From: Marinicauda pacifica
Lineage (GTDB): Bacteria > Pseudomonadota > Alphaproteobacteria > Caulobacterales > Maricaulaceae
Assembly: GCF_004793635.1 (NCBI RefSeq)
Contig: NZ_SRXV01000004.1
Span: 51,632 to 115,631, forward strand
Direction of reading: 5' to 3'
DNA length: 64,000 nucleotides
In this document: positions 35,886 through 43,565 of the stretch, piece by piece
Position numbering within the stretch: position 1 is the stretch's first letter
Layout: each line of letters starts with the position of its first letter
The notes under the pieces: model-generated
Told to the model about the DNA's origin: nothing
The model's database searches: none
The model's input: the letters and a program-made list of their open reading frames with translations, nothing else
Made by a program: the position numbers and the translations under genes

Positions 35886-37352
35886 CTAGTCGCGCGACAG
35901 ACGCGCCTTGATCTCCGACACGAGCGACTCGCGCGGGACCGTGAATTGCTGGCGCTGCTCGGCCCATTCCTCGCGGTCGGTGAGTTGCGCCGCGATCTCC
36001 GCGCCCAGCGCCAGGTCCTTGACCGACACTGTCCCGGCTTCGCGCTCCTCGCTGCCGACAATGACCGCGAAGGCCGCGCCGCGCCGGTCGGCATATTTCA
36101 ACTGCTTGCCCATATTGCCTCCGCCCACGAAGGCCTCGGCGCGCAGGCCCGCGGCGCGCAACTCTGCGGCCAGCGCGAAATATTCGGCCATCTGGTCCTT
36201 CTCGGCCGCGACCACGACGACCAGCGGATCCGGCCGGGCCGCATCCAGACGGTCCAGCGCAGACAGGGCTGCGGCAAAGCGCGAGACACCAAAGCTGAAG
36301 CCGGTCGCCGGCACGGCCTGTCCGGTAAAGCGGGCAACCAGATCGTCATAGCGTCCGCCGCCGCCAATCGATCCAAATCGAATCGGACTGCCATCCTCAT
36401 ACTGGGCGGTCGCCAGTAGTTCGGTCTCGAAGACCGGCCCGGTATAATAGCCCAGGCCTCGAACAATGGATGGATCGAAGGCCGCACGCGTCTCGTCGAC
36501 GCCCAGAGAGCGCAGGATCGCGTCAATCTCGGTCAGGGCTTCTACGCCCTGCGCCCCCGCCGTGTCGCCCACGACCGCTTCTAGCCGGGCGATGATCTCG
36601 GCGCGCGAGCCGCCTCCGGCCTCGAGGAAATCGAGCACGCGGGTGCGCTGGCCGGCATCGAGGCCCGCGCCCTTCGTGAAGTCGCCGCTTTCGTCCTTGC
36701 GTCCCTCGCCCAGCAACAGCTCGACGCCCTCGCGGCCCAGACGGTCCATCTTGTCGATGGCACGCAGCACACGCATGCGGGCCTCGCTGGCCGAGGCACC
36801 GAGGCTTTCCAGCACGCCGTCCAGAAGGCGGCGATCATTGACCCGGATCACGTAGTCGCCCTGCCCCAGACCCGCCGCACCCATGACCTCGCTGGCCAGC
36901 GCGATGATCTCGGCGTCGGCGGCGGGACCCGGCGCGCCCACGCTGTCCGCATCGCACTGGACGAACTGGCGGAAGCGGCCCGGTCCGGGCTTCTCGTTGC
37001 GCCAGACTTCACCGAACTGGTAGCGGCGGAACGGCTTGGTCAAGTCCTGGAAGTTTTCGGCGGCGAAGCGGGCGAGCGGCGCGGTGAGGTCGTAACGCAG
37101 TGCCATCCACTGCTCGTCCTCGTCCTGCATGGCGAAGACACCCTCGTTGGGGCGTTCCTCGTCGGGCAGGAATTTGCCGAGCGCGTCGGCATATTCGAAG
37201 GCGGGCGTTTCCAGCGGTTCGAAGCCCCATTTCTCGTAGACGTCGGAGGCCGCGCGTACCAGTGCGCGCTCGGCGCGCAGAACGTTCGCGGAGCGATCCT
37301 CAAACCCGCGCGGACGCCGGGCTTTGGGCTTGAAGGCTTTGGTCTTCGCCAT
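35886..37352 (-). CDS. hisS: Histidyl-tRNA synthetase
   Basis: A 488-residue class II synthetase that charges tRNA-His. Motif 1 region ALRYDLTAPLARF, motif 2 RYQFGEVWRNEKPGPGRFRQF with QCDADSVG, HisA motif GLGYYTGPVFE, and motif 3 GGGRYDDL/GFSFGVSR are present. The C-terminal anticodon domain begins near DPLVVVVAAEKDQM. The protein is longer than the E. coli form, as is usual for alphaproteobacterial HisS. MAKTKAFKPKARRPRGFEDR gives a basic N-terminus. Confidence 0.97.
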   Translation of the reverse strand: MAKTKAFKPKARRPRGFEDRSANVLRAERALVRAASDVYEKWGFEPLETPAFEYADALGKFLPDEERPNEGVFAMQDEDEQWMALRYDLTAPLARFAAENFQDLTKPFRRYQFGEVWRNEKPGPGRFRQFVQCDADSVGAPGPAADAEIIALASEVMGAAGLGQGDYVIRVNDRRLLDGVLESLGASASEARMRVLRAIDKMDRLGREGVELLLGEGRKDESGDFTKGAGLDAGQRTRVLDFLEAGGGSRAEIIARLEAVVGDTAGAQGVEALTEIDAILRSLGVDETRAAFDPSIVRGLGYYTGPVFETELLATAQYEDGSPIRFGSIGGGGRYDDLVARFTGQAVPATGFSFGVSRFAAALSALDRLDAARPDPLVVVVAAEKDQMAEYFALAAELRAAGLRAEAFVGGGNMGKQLKYADRRGAAFAVIVGSEEREAGTVSVKDLALGAEIAAQLTDREEWAEQRQQFTVPRESLVSEIKARLSRD

Positions 37353-37478
37353 CGTCTGTGTGTCTCTTGGAGATGAAAAGGGTCGGGCCGGACTTACGCC
37401 GAGACGGGCAGGCGATCAAGCGGCGCAGGTCTTGCGTGGCAGAGCCTTGATTGGCCTGAATCGATACGGGAGACAGAC

Positions 37479-37937
37479 ATGTTGCGCATATTGGTGACCG
37501 CCACGCTGATCCTGCTTGGCACAGTAGCCAGCGCGGCCGCCCAGGATGCCGCCCGCGTGGCCGAACTGGCCGACACCCTGAAAGCCGAAGCGGAAGGACG
37601 TGCACAGACGCTGGCCCTGACGCCGGGCGCACCCTCGGCGGGGATCGACCCGCACGACCCGTTCGCCACGGGCGTGCAGGACTTTGCCGGCGAGGCGATC
37701 CGCCTGTCGCGCCATATCGAGGCCGTCGGGGGACCGATGGACCTGAAATGCATCTTCAAAGGCATGAGCGAGGATGCGCTGTCGCGGCTGGACGCGCTCG
37801 CGGAGCCGGCGCGCAATGGCGAGCGTGCGCGCACCTATCACGAGTTCGCCGGCCTGTTCGAAGACGCGGCGATCATCGCACGCGATAGCGAGACCCGGGC
37901 CGTGGCCAGCCTGCCCTGCCCTGTCGAGGCCGAGTAG
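37479..37937 (+). CDS. Hypothetical exported protein
   Basis: A 152-residue protein with a clear Sec signal (MLRILVTATLILLGTVASAAAQ, cleavage around residue 21). The mature part is helical and has two cysteines (LKCIFKG and LPCPVE) that may form a disulphide. No known domain is recognised. It stands between hisS and an epimerase gene, convergent with the latter, with 10 bp between stops. Confidence 0.7.
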   Translation: MLRILVTATLILLGTVASAAAQDAARVAELADTLKAEAEGRAQTLALTPGAPSAGIDPHDPFATGVQDFAGEAIRLSRHIEAVGGPMDLKCIFKGMSEDALSRLDALAEPARNGERARTYHEFAGLFEDAAIIARDSETRAVASLPCPVEAE

Positions 37938-37947
37938 GCATGCCGGG

Positions 37948-38931
37948 TCAGGCCACGGGGTAGAGGCCATCGGCGAAGGCGTCTCCGTGATAGCCCTTGA
38001 CGCCGACCTCGCGTGCCAGCGCGCTTCCGATCGGGTCCCCGGCATCGAGCTGGCGCAGGATGCGGGCGAAATCATATTCCGGCTCCCAGCCGAGCTCGCG
38101 GCGCGCCCTCGCGTTGGAATAGACCCTGTCTATCGAATCGAACATCTCATATCCGCGCGACTCGTAGATTGCCTTGCCACTTGGGAAGCGGGACCAGACG
38201 GTCGGCGGCGCATCGTCGCGTAGCCCCGCCACGTCATCCCGGTCGAATGGCGGCGTGGCGCTGATGATGTATTTCGCGAAGCCGATCTCTCCGGCCCGCT
38301 CGAGCGCGCAGACATGCGCACTCGCCGCATCGGCGAGATCGACGCGGCGATAGAGGAACTCGTTGGCCTTGGCGTTCTCCGGCCGATAGCGCGCACGGAC
38401 CTGCGGATTATCGTCCTCTTCGGGGAAAAAGCGCGAGGTGCGCAAGACCAGAACAGGCATCGCGGTCTGCCCGTGCGTCAGCTCGCACAGATCTTCCGCC
38501 GCCGTCTTGGTCGCGCCATAGATATTCTTGACGCGGCCGGAAACCTCTTCGTCGATCCATGCAGCCGGCGCGCCGGCCGGGGGCCGGAGCGCGCGGCCGA
38601 ACGCGCTCGTCGTCGAGGTAAAGAGAAAAGCTCCGACCCCGGCTTCGACCGCCGCTTGCAGAAGGATCCGCGTGCCGGTGATGTTCGTGTCCACGAAATC
38701 GGCCCAGCTATGGGTGGCGACGTGCGGCTTGTGCAATGTGGCTGTATGAATAACCGCATCGGCACCTCGAATCGTCGACCGGACGAGGTCCATGTCACAG
38801 ATCGAGCCGGTATGCCGTGTAAACGCGCCCGGTCTGGCATCGAGCCCGACGGGCTCATGACCGGCAAGAGGAAGCGTGCGCATCAGGGCTTCGCCCAGAT
38901 GGCCGGAGCTTCCCGTGACGAGGACTTTCAT
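37948..38931 (-). CDS. NAD(P)-dependent epimerase/dehydratase (extended SDR)
   Basis: A 327-residue extended SDR. TGSSGHLGEALMRTL is the cofactor loop, and catalytic YxxxK occurs as IYGATKTAAEDL. The Ser position reads FLFTSTTSAFG. It resembles UDP-sugar epimerases but the substrate is not clear. It lies 5 bp after the redoxin gene on the same strand and so belongs to the DsbD-redoxin transcription unit. Confidence 0.88.
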   Translation of the reverse strand: MKVLVTGSSGHLGEALMRTLPLAGHEPVGLDARPGAFTRHTGSICDMDLVRSTIRGADAVIHTATLHKPHVATHSWADFVDTNITGTRILLQAAVEAGVGAFLFTSTTSAFGRALRPPAGAPAAWIDEEVSGRVKNIYGATKTAAEDLCELTHGQTAMPVLVLRTSRFFPEEDDNPQVRARYRPENAKANEFLYRRVDLADAASAHVCALERAGEIGFAKYIISATPPFDRDDVAGLRDDAPPTVWSRFPSGKAIYESRGYEMFDSIDRVYSNARARRELGWEPEYDFARILRQLDAGDPIGSALAREVGVKGYHGDAFADGLYPVA

Positions 38932-38936
38932 CGCCC

Positions 38937-39554
38937 CTACCCAGGATATTTCACGTTACAGCCATAGGCGACCGTCTGATCGGGATCGATCGGCTCGCCT
39001 GCTTCCATCGCGTCGAGCGCGGCGGTGACATAGTTGTGCGCGCCTTCCAGGCTGGACGAGCGCGCGCTCGGCTGATCGTCGATCGCGCCGGCATAGCGCA
39101 GCGTGCCCTCGGCATCGATAATGTACATGTGCGGGGTCGTGGCGGCCTCGTAGGCGCGTCCGATCGTGCCTTCCGGGTCGAGGACGACATGAGCCGGCGC
39201 AGCACCACGCGACTGGTTCAGGGCGAGCGCTTCCTCGGCGGAAACATGGCCCTGCTTGCCCGGCGCGGACGAGATGATCTGGATCCAGGTGATCCCGTCG
39301 CTGGCGGCGTTTGCCTGCAATTCCTGCATGTTCTGGCCGTCATAGTGCTTTTGCACGTACGGGCAGCCATGATTGGTCCACTCAAGGATCACGGTCTCGC
39401 CGGAAAAATCTGACAGGGCGATGGCCTCGCCGGTGGCCGTGCTGGCTTCGAAGGCCGGGGCCGGTTCACCCACGACCGGGTCGGCATGCGCCATGCCGGC
39501 CAGAGCCAGCAGGCTGGTACCGGCTGCGAGCGTGGTCAGGAAACGCGTCATCAT
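38937..39554 (-). CDS. Periplasmic redoxin (thioredoxin-like, single conserved Cys)
   Basis: A 205-residue exported protein with a Sec signal (ends MAHA). The thioredoxin-fold AhpC/TSA-like core has VGEPAPAFEAST and ILEWTNHGCPYVQKHYDG. The usual CxxC is reduced to one cysteine (GCPYVQKHY). Proteins of this type are often found near thiol:disulphide systems. ATG 39554 overlaps the DsbD stop (ATGA), so it is translated with it and may be a client or partner. Confidence 0.88.
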   Translation of the reverse strand: MMTRFLTTLAAGTSLLALAGMAHADPVVGEPAPAFEASTATGEAIALSDFSGETVILEWTNHGCPYVQKHYDGQNMQELQANAASDGITWIQIISSAPGKQGHVSAEEALALNQSRGAAPAHVVLDPEGTIGRAYEAATTPHMYIIDAEGTLRYAGAIDDQPSARSSSLEGAHNYVTAALDAMEAGEPIDPDQTVAYGCNVKYPG

Positions 39555-41701
39555 GAGGCATCACTCCCGTTTGCGGTGGCCGCGCGGATTGCACGCAGCA
39601 CGGTGTCTTCGGTCAGAAGCGGGGGAAGCTTCTGCGGCTCTCCGCCCGATCTCGGGTAGACAAGATACATCGGAACGCCTGCCGATCCATGGGTTTCCAG
39701 TGCGGCGGCAATCACGGGATCGCGATTGGTGAAGTCGGCGCGCAGCAATGCCATGCCTGCGGTATCGAATGCTTCGCGCACGTCGCGGTCGGACAGCGTG
39801 CCCAGCTTGTTGACCTGACAGGTCACGCACCAGGCGGCGGTGAAATCGACAAAGACCGGGCGCCCTTCACTCTGGAGTTGGGCCACGCGCTCGGGACTCC
39901 ACACTTCGAAATCGGTCTGCGAGGAGGCCTGCGCGCCCGGCTCGAGGCGCGCGGTCATGACCAGCGCGCCGGCAACCAGGGCGACACCCAGGACGCCGCT
40001 GACCCGGCCGAGACTGCCCCCGGCCTGCCAGGCCCAGATCGCGAACCCCGTGGCCAGAAGGGCGACAAGCATCCACACCATGCCGGTCGCGCCGGTCTGC
40101 AGGGTGAGCACCCAGATCAGCCATATGGCGACCGCAAACATCGGGAAGGCCAGCACCTGCTTGAACCGCACCATCCAGGGCCCCGGCCTCGGCAGGCGCG
40201 CCAGCAGGCCCGGGCTGAAGCTCACCGCAACGAAAGGCAGCGCCAGTCCGATGCCGAGACAGGCGAAGACGACAAGTGCAATCGCCGGCGGCTGGGCGAT
40301 GGCGAAGGCCAGCGCGCCGGCCATGAAGGGTGCCAGGCAAGGCGCCGCGACGAAGACGGCCAGTACGCCTGTGAGGAAGGAGCCTGCCCGTGTATTGGGA
40401 TTCACCTCGCCGCCAACACCTTGCAACGAGGTTCCGACCTCGAAGGCCCCCAGGAAATTCAAACCGATGAGGAACATCAGCAGGACCAGACCGGCCACCA
40501 CGCCCGGGACCTGAAGCTGAAAGCCCCACAGATCGGGCATGCCGGCGGCCCGCGCCACGACCAGGGCCGCGCCCAACGCCACGAAAGTCGAAATCACGCC
40601 GGCGCCGAAGATCAGGCCGAGCATGCGGGCCTGCGCGGGATCGCTATCGCGTTTCTGAACCAGGTGAAGCGCCTTCATCGAGAGGATCGGGAAGACGCAC
40701 GGCATCAGGTTCAAGATTAGACCGCCGAGGAGTGCGAAGAGTACGGCCTGCCAGAGGCTTATGCCCGGGGGCGCCGTCGGGCCTGTGCGGCCGGCCTCGG
40801 TGCCCGCCGCCGCAGCCAACTCCACCACCTGCAAACCGGGCTCAGGCGCAATCGTGTAGGCCCGCAACTGCCACCGCCCGTTCTCGCGAAACTCGGCGGT
40901 CAGCACGCCGGGATGCACCTCGTCGACCGGATCGCCGGCCAGGAAGCCGGGCGCCAGACGCAGGGCCAGGCCGGAGGGGGCAAAGATGGCTTCCTGATCC
41001 GCGCTATGCTCGATCAGCCCGCCCTCATGGGGAAAGAAATAGACGTTGCGGACACCGCTTTCCCCCGCGGCAAACGGGCCGCCGGCAACGCTCAGCTGGA
41101 GACGGTCGCCCGCGCGCACCAGCCCGGCGGACACGTCCTGCGGTGCCGCGACGGGCGCACGCTCCAGCGCCGTGTCGATCAGACGGGCGCCGGCGCGGTC
41201 GGAAACGCTATCGCCGACAGTCAGTGTGAGCGCCAGCTCGGCGTCTTCGGGGATGCAGATTTCCTCGCAGACCAGCCAGGTGGCTTCGGCCTCGATCGTT
41301 ACCGGGCCCGGTGTGGCGCTTTCCGGCACGGTGACAGGAACGGGAAGGGTCACCTCATCCGCATACCCGTAATTGGTCAGCGGCCCGAGCGCATAGGTGG
41401 CCGGCGCCGGCCAGATCAGCTCACCGGCCTGCCAGCCCTCGGGCAGTGTCAGGGAGAGCCGCGTCGGCTCTCCGCTATCGCCGGGATTTTGCCAGTAGGT
41501 GTGCCATCCCGGCGTGATGTCCTGATGCAGCGCGATGTGGAAGGTCTCGCCCGGCGCGACGGTCTCGCGCTCGCTGACCAGGCTCGCATCGACCATCGGA
41601 TCGGCGTTGTCCCATTGCGCCTGGGCAAGACCGGCCAGAGCCAGCGCGCACGCAATCGGGGCCAATACATACCGGCAGAACAGATCGGGGCGTGCGGTCA
41701 C
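39551..41701 (-). CDS. Thiol:disulfide interchange protein DsbD-family (ScsB-like)
   Basis: A 716-residue inner-membrane electron carrier. A signal peptide and N-terminal periplasmic domain (WLVCEEICIPEDAEL, with a Cys pair) precede a membrane core of ~8-9 helices with NLMPCVFPILSMKALHL and AAPCLAPFMAGAL, where the two redox Cys lie. The C-terminal thioredoxin-like domain has TAAWCVTCQVNKLG. It passes reducing power from cytoplasmic thioredoxin to periplasmic proteins. The GTG start (41699-41701) with GGAGACTT upstream is preferred over a longer frame. Confidence 0.93.
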   Translation of the reverse strand: MTARPDLFCRYVLAPIACALALAGLAQAQWDNADPMVDASLVSERETVAPGETFHIALHQDITPGWHTYWQNPGDSGEPTRLSLTLPEGWQAGELIWPAPATYALGPLTNYGYADEVTLPVPVTVPESATPGPVTIEAEATWLVCEEICIPEDAELALTLTVGDSVSDRAGARLIDTALERAPVAAPQDVSAGLVRAGDRLQLSVAGGPFAAGESGVRNVYFFPHEGGLIEHSADQEAIFAPSGLALRLAPGFLAGDPVDEVHPGVLTAEFRENGRWQLRAYTIAPEPGLQVVELAAAAGTEAGRTGPTAPPGISLWQAVLFALLGGLILNLMPCVFPILSMKALHLVQKRDSDPAQARMLGLIFGAGVISTFVALGAALVVARAAGMPDLWGFQLQVPGVVAGLVLLMFLIGLNFLGAFEVGTSLQGVGGEVNPNTRAGSFLTGVLAVFVAAPCLAPFMAGALAFAIAQPPAIALVVFACLGIGLALPFVAVSFSPGLLARLPRPGPWMVRFKQVLAFPMFAVAIWLIWVLTLQTGATGMVWMLVALLATGFAIWAWQAGGSLGRVSGVLGVALVAGALVMTARLEPGAQASSQTDFEVWSPERVAQLQSEGRPVFVDFTAAWCVTCQVNKLGTLSDRDVREAFDTAGMALLRADFTNRDPVIAAALETHGSAGVPMYLVYPRSGGEPQKLPPLLTEDTVLRAIRAATANGSDAS

Positions 41702-41802
41702 ATAAGTCTCCGTTCGGACAAGCGGCTTTAGGCCGGATATATCGCGCGGCGGCGCGCGGTGAAACCGCCCTGACGCGCATGTGATCGCAGGCTGGAACGA
41801 AA

Positions 41803-41829
41803 ACAGCCGGCGCAGGGCGCCGGCTGTTT
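41803..41829. terminator. Bidirectional terminator downstream of the SapC gene
   Basis: AACAGCCGGCGC-AGG-GCGCCGGCTGTTT, a perfect stem of 12 bp flanked by A and T. It lies 25 bp beyond the sapC stop and upstream of DsbD on the same strand, so it separates the two units. Confidence 0.8.
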
Positions 41830-41854
41830 GCAATTCTCGACTGGCGGACCCCGA

Positions 41855-42655
41855 TCAGGCCTGCGCGGCCTGGGCCGTATCCTGGGCTGCGGCGCGCTGG
41901 ATGAGCGGGTCCCAGTTCAGCTGGGACAGCATCGCGGCGTACATGCCGCCCAGATAGCCGTTATTACGCAGACCCGCGAAGGTCTCGGTGTCGAGCTCCA
42001 TGAGCTTGCCGCCATCAATGCCGAAATAGGTGGCGACGACTTGCGGCTCGCCGACCGGCTCGCCCTTCTCGTTGCGCGGCTGGAACTTGGATTCCTGCTG
42101 GGTCAGCAGGCCGAGTTCTTCGCACCGTGCGGTGAACTCCTGGGTCTGGCGCACATCCGCCTCGAAACGGCGCACATAGTCGATCGCGCGCTGCGTGAAA
42201 TCGGTCAGCTCGCCCTTGTCGTCGAAGAAGTGCACGTCCGGCTTGTCCGAATACAGGTCAGAGCCCTCATCGACGCACACCGTGAAGCGATCCTTCTCCT
42301 GACCGTGCGAGGCGGAGACGAACGGGTAGCGGCGCACGAACGCGGGCAGATAGGTGAATTGCTCGAACCGGCCGGTTTGCGGGTCCACGAACAGGTTCTG
42401 CCCCTTGCGCAGACCCATCGCGGCCACGGCGGTCTTGTTCTCGCCGAGGAACAGGATCGGGAAGCGGCTCGCCACGGATCCGAACTCACCGAAGGTCACC
42501 GGTACGAAATGGGTATCCTTGAGGAAGTCGAACTGGCGATCGGAGAATTTCAGCCCCTTGCCCTTGTGACGATCCTTATTGAGCGGGACCGGGTTGTTGT
42601 AGAGCGGAAGGTTGCCCGAAACGGCAGCATTTGCGGAAGGTGTAGCGTCGGCCAT
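41855..42655 (-). CDS. SapC family protein
   Basis: A 266-residue cytosolic-type protein with the SapC pattern: LPLYNNPVPLNKDRHKGKGL, HFVPVTFGEF, FPILFLGE, YLPAFVRRYPFV, and LLTQQESKFQPR. SapC-like proteins are common in Caulobacterales and are near S-layer (RsaA) and type I secretion genes in other organisms. The molecular role is unknown. GGGGATAG precedes ATG 42653-42655. Here it stands alone between terminators. Confidence 0.88.
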   Translation of the reverse strand: MADATPSANAAVSGNLPLYNNPVPLNKDRHKGKGLKFSDRQFDFLKDTHFVPVTFGEFGSVASRFPILFLGENKTAVAAMGLRKGQNLFVDPQTGRFEQFTYLPAFVRRYPFVSASHGQEKDRFTVCVDEGSDLYSDKPDVHFFDDKGELTDFTQRAIDYVRRFEADVRQTQEFTARCEELGLLTQQESKFQPRNEKGEPVGEPQVVATYFGIDGGKLMELDTETFAGLRNNGYLGGMYAAMLSQLNWDPLIQRAAAQDTAQAAQA

Positions 42656-42811
42656 GGTCTATCCCCAGATTGTCACTTTGCGCGTTTGGTAGCGGAGCGG
42701 GCCTGAAAGGGCAACACGGCCCCTCACCGCCCCGGTGCAGTTAGGACAATGCAAACCGGGGGCCGCTTTCGCAGCCCCCGGCCAGTGGGATGATCTGTGA
42801 GAGGATCGAGC

Positions 42812-43450
42812 CTAGTAGCGGTAACCGAAGCCCAGTCCGAAAATCCACGGGTTGATGTCGACATCGGCCTCCACGAGACCCAGTCCGCCGGCATCGATGG
42901 TAACGTCGGTATTGATCCAGACTTTCTTCAGGTCGGCATTGAGGAACCAGCGCTCGTTGAGCCGGTAATCGACACCGGCCTGGAGCGCGCCGCCGAAGCT
43001 TTCCTCGTAGTCGATGCTGGTCAGCGGACTTCCGCCGGGAAGGTCTTCATCGAAGAAGATCGTGTAGTTCACGCCGGCCCCGACATACGGGCTGATCTGA
43101 CCGTCGGGATTGAAGTGGTATTGAAGCGTCAGCGTCGGCGGCAGCAGAGTCACATCGCCGAGATCCACATCGCCAAGGGCCGTGCCAGTCGCGGTCACAT
43201 CATGCGGCGTCACGCCCAGGATGAGCTCGGCCGCGATATGGTCGGTGAAGAAATAGCTGATATCCAGCTCGGGCATCACCGACGTGTCGATATCGACACC
43301 CCCGCCGATCGGCGTGATATCCGCGCCTTCATCGGGAACGACATTGATCGCGCGCAGACGGAAGAGCCAGTCGCCCTGCTCGGCATGAGCGGGCGCGGCT
43401 GCAAGCGCGAAGATGCCGGCAGCCAGCGTAACTTTGAGAAGCGTTTTCAT
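42812..43450 (-). CDS. OmpW-family outer-membrane protein
   Basis: A 212-residue eight-stranded barrel precursor. Signal peptide (LAAGIFALAAAPAHA), then FRLRAINVVPDEGADI, ELDISYFFTDHIAAELILGVTPH, LTLQYHFNP-type strands and a terminal GLGFGYRY with C-terminal aromatic residue. OmpW barrels let hydrophobic molecules cross the outer membrane. AAGGGGTAA lies before ATG 43448-43450. It is downstream of the zinc-type TonB receptor, in the same orientation but separated by a hairpin further right. Confidence 0.93.
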   Translation of the reverse strand: MKTLLKVTLAAGIFALAAAPAHAEQGDWLFRLRAINVVPDEGADITPIGGGVDIDTSVMPELDISYFFTDHIAAELILGVTPHDVTATGTALGDVDLGDVTLLPPTLTLQYHFNPDGQISPYVGAGVNYTIFFDEDLPGGSPLTSIDYEESFGGALQAGVDYRLNERWFLNADLKKVWINTDVTIDAGGLGLVEADVDINPWIFGLGFGYRY

Positions 43451-43530
43451 GGGATTACCCCTTTCCCTTACATTCGGTAGGGGCTTTCTGCGCCCGTTCC
43501 GGCCGCTTGGGGAGAGGTCATCCTGCCGCG

Positions 43531-43558
43531 CGGCGCCCTGCCGCGCGGCAGGGCGCCG
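43531..43558 (-). terminator. 28-nt perfect palindromic hairpin after the TonB receptor
   Basis: CGGCGCCCTGCCG-CG-CGGCAGGGCGCCG: 13-bp arms with a 2-nt loop, 7 bp beyond the receptor stop. It has no U-run, so it may end transcription in another way, or be a stability hairpin. Confidence 0.55.
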
Positions 43559-43565
43559 CAGGCGG

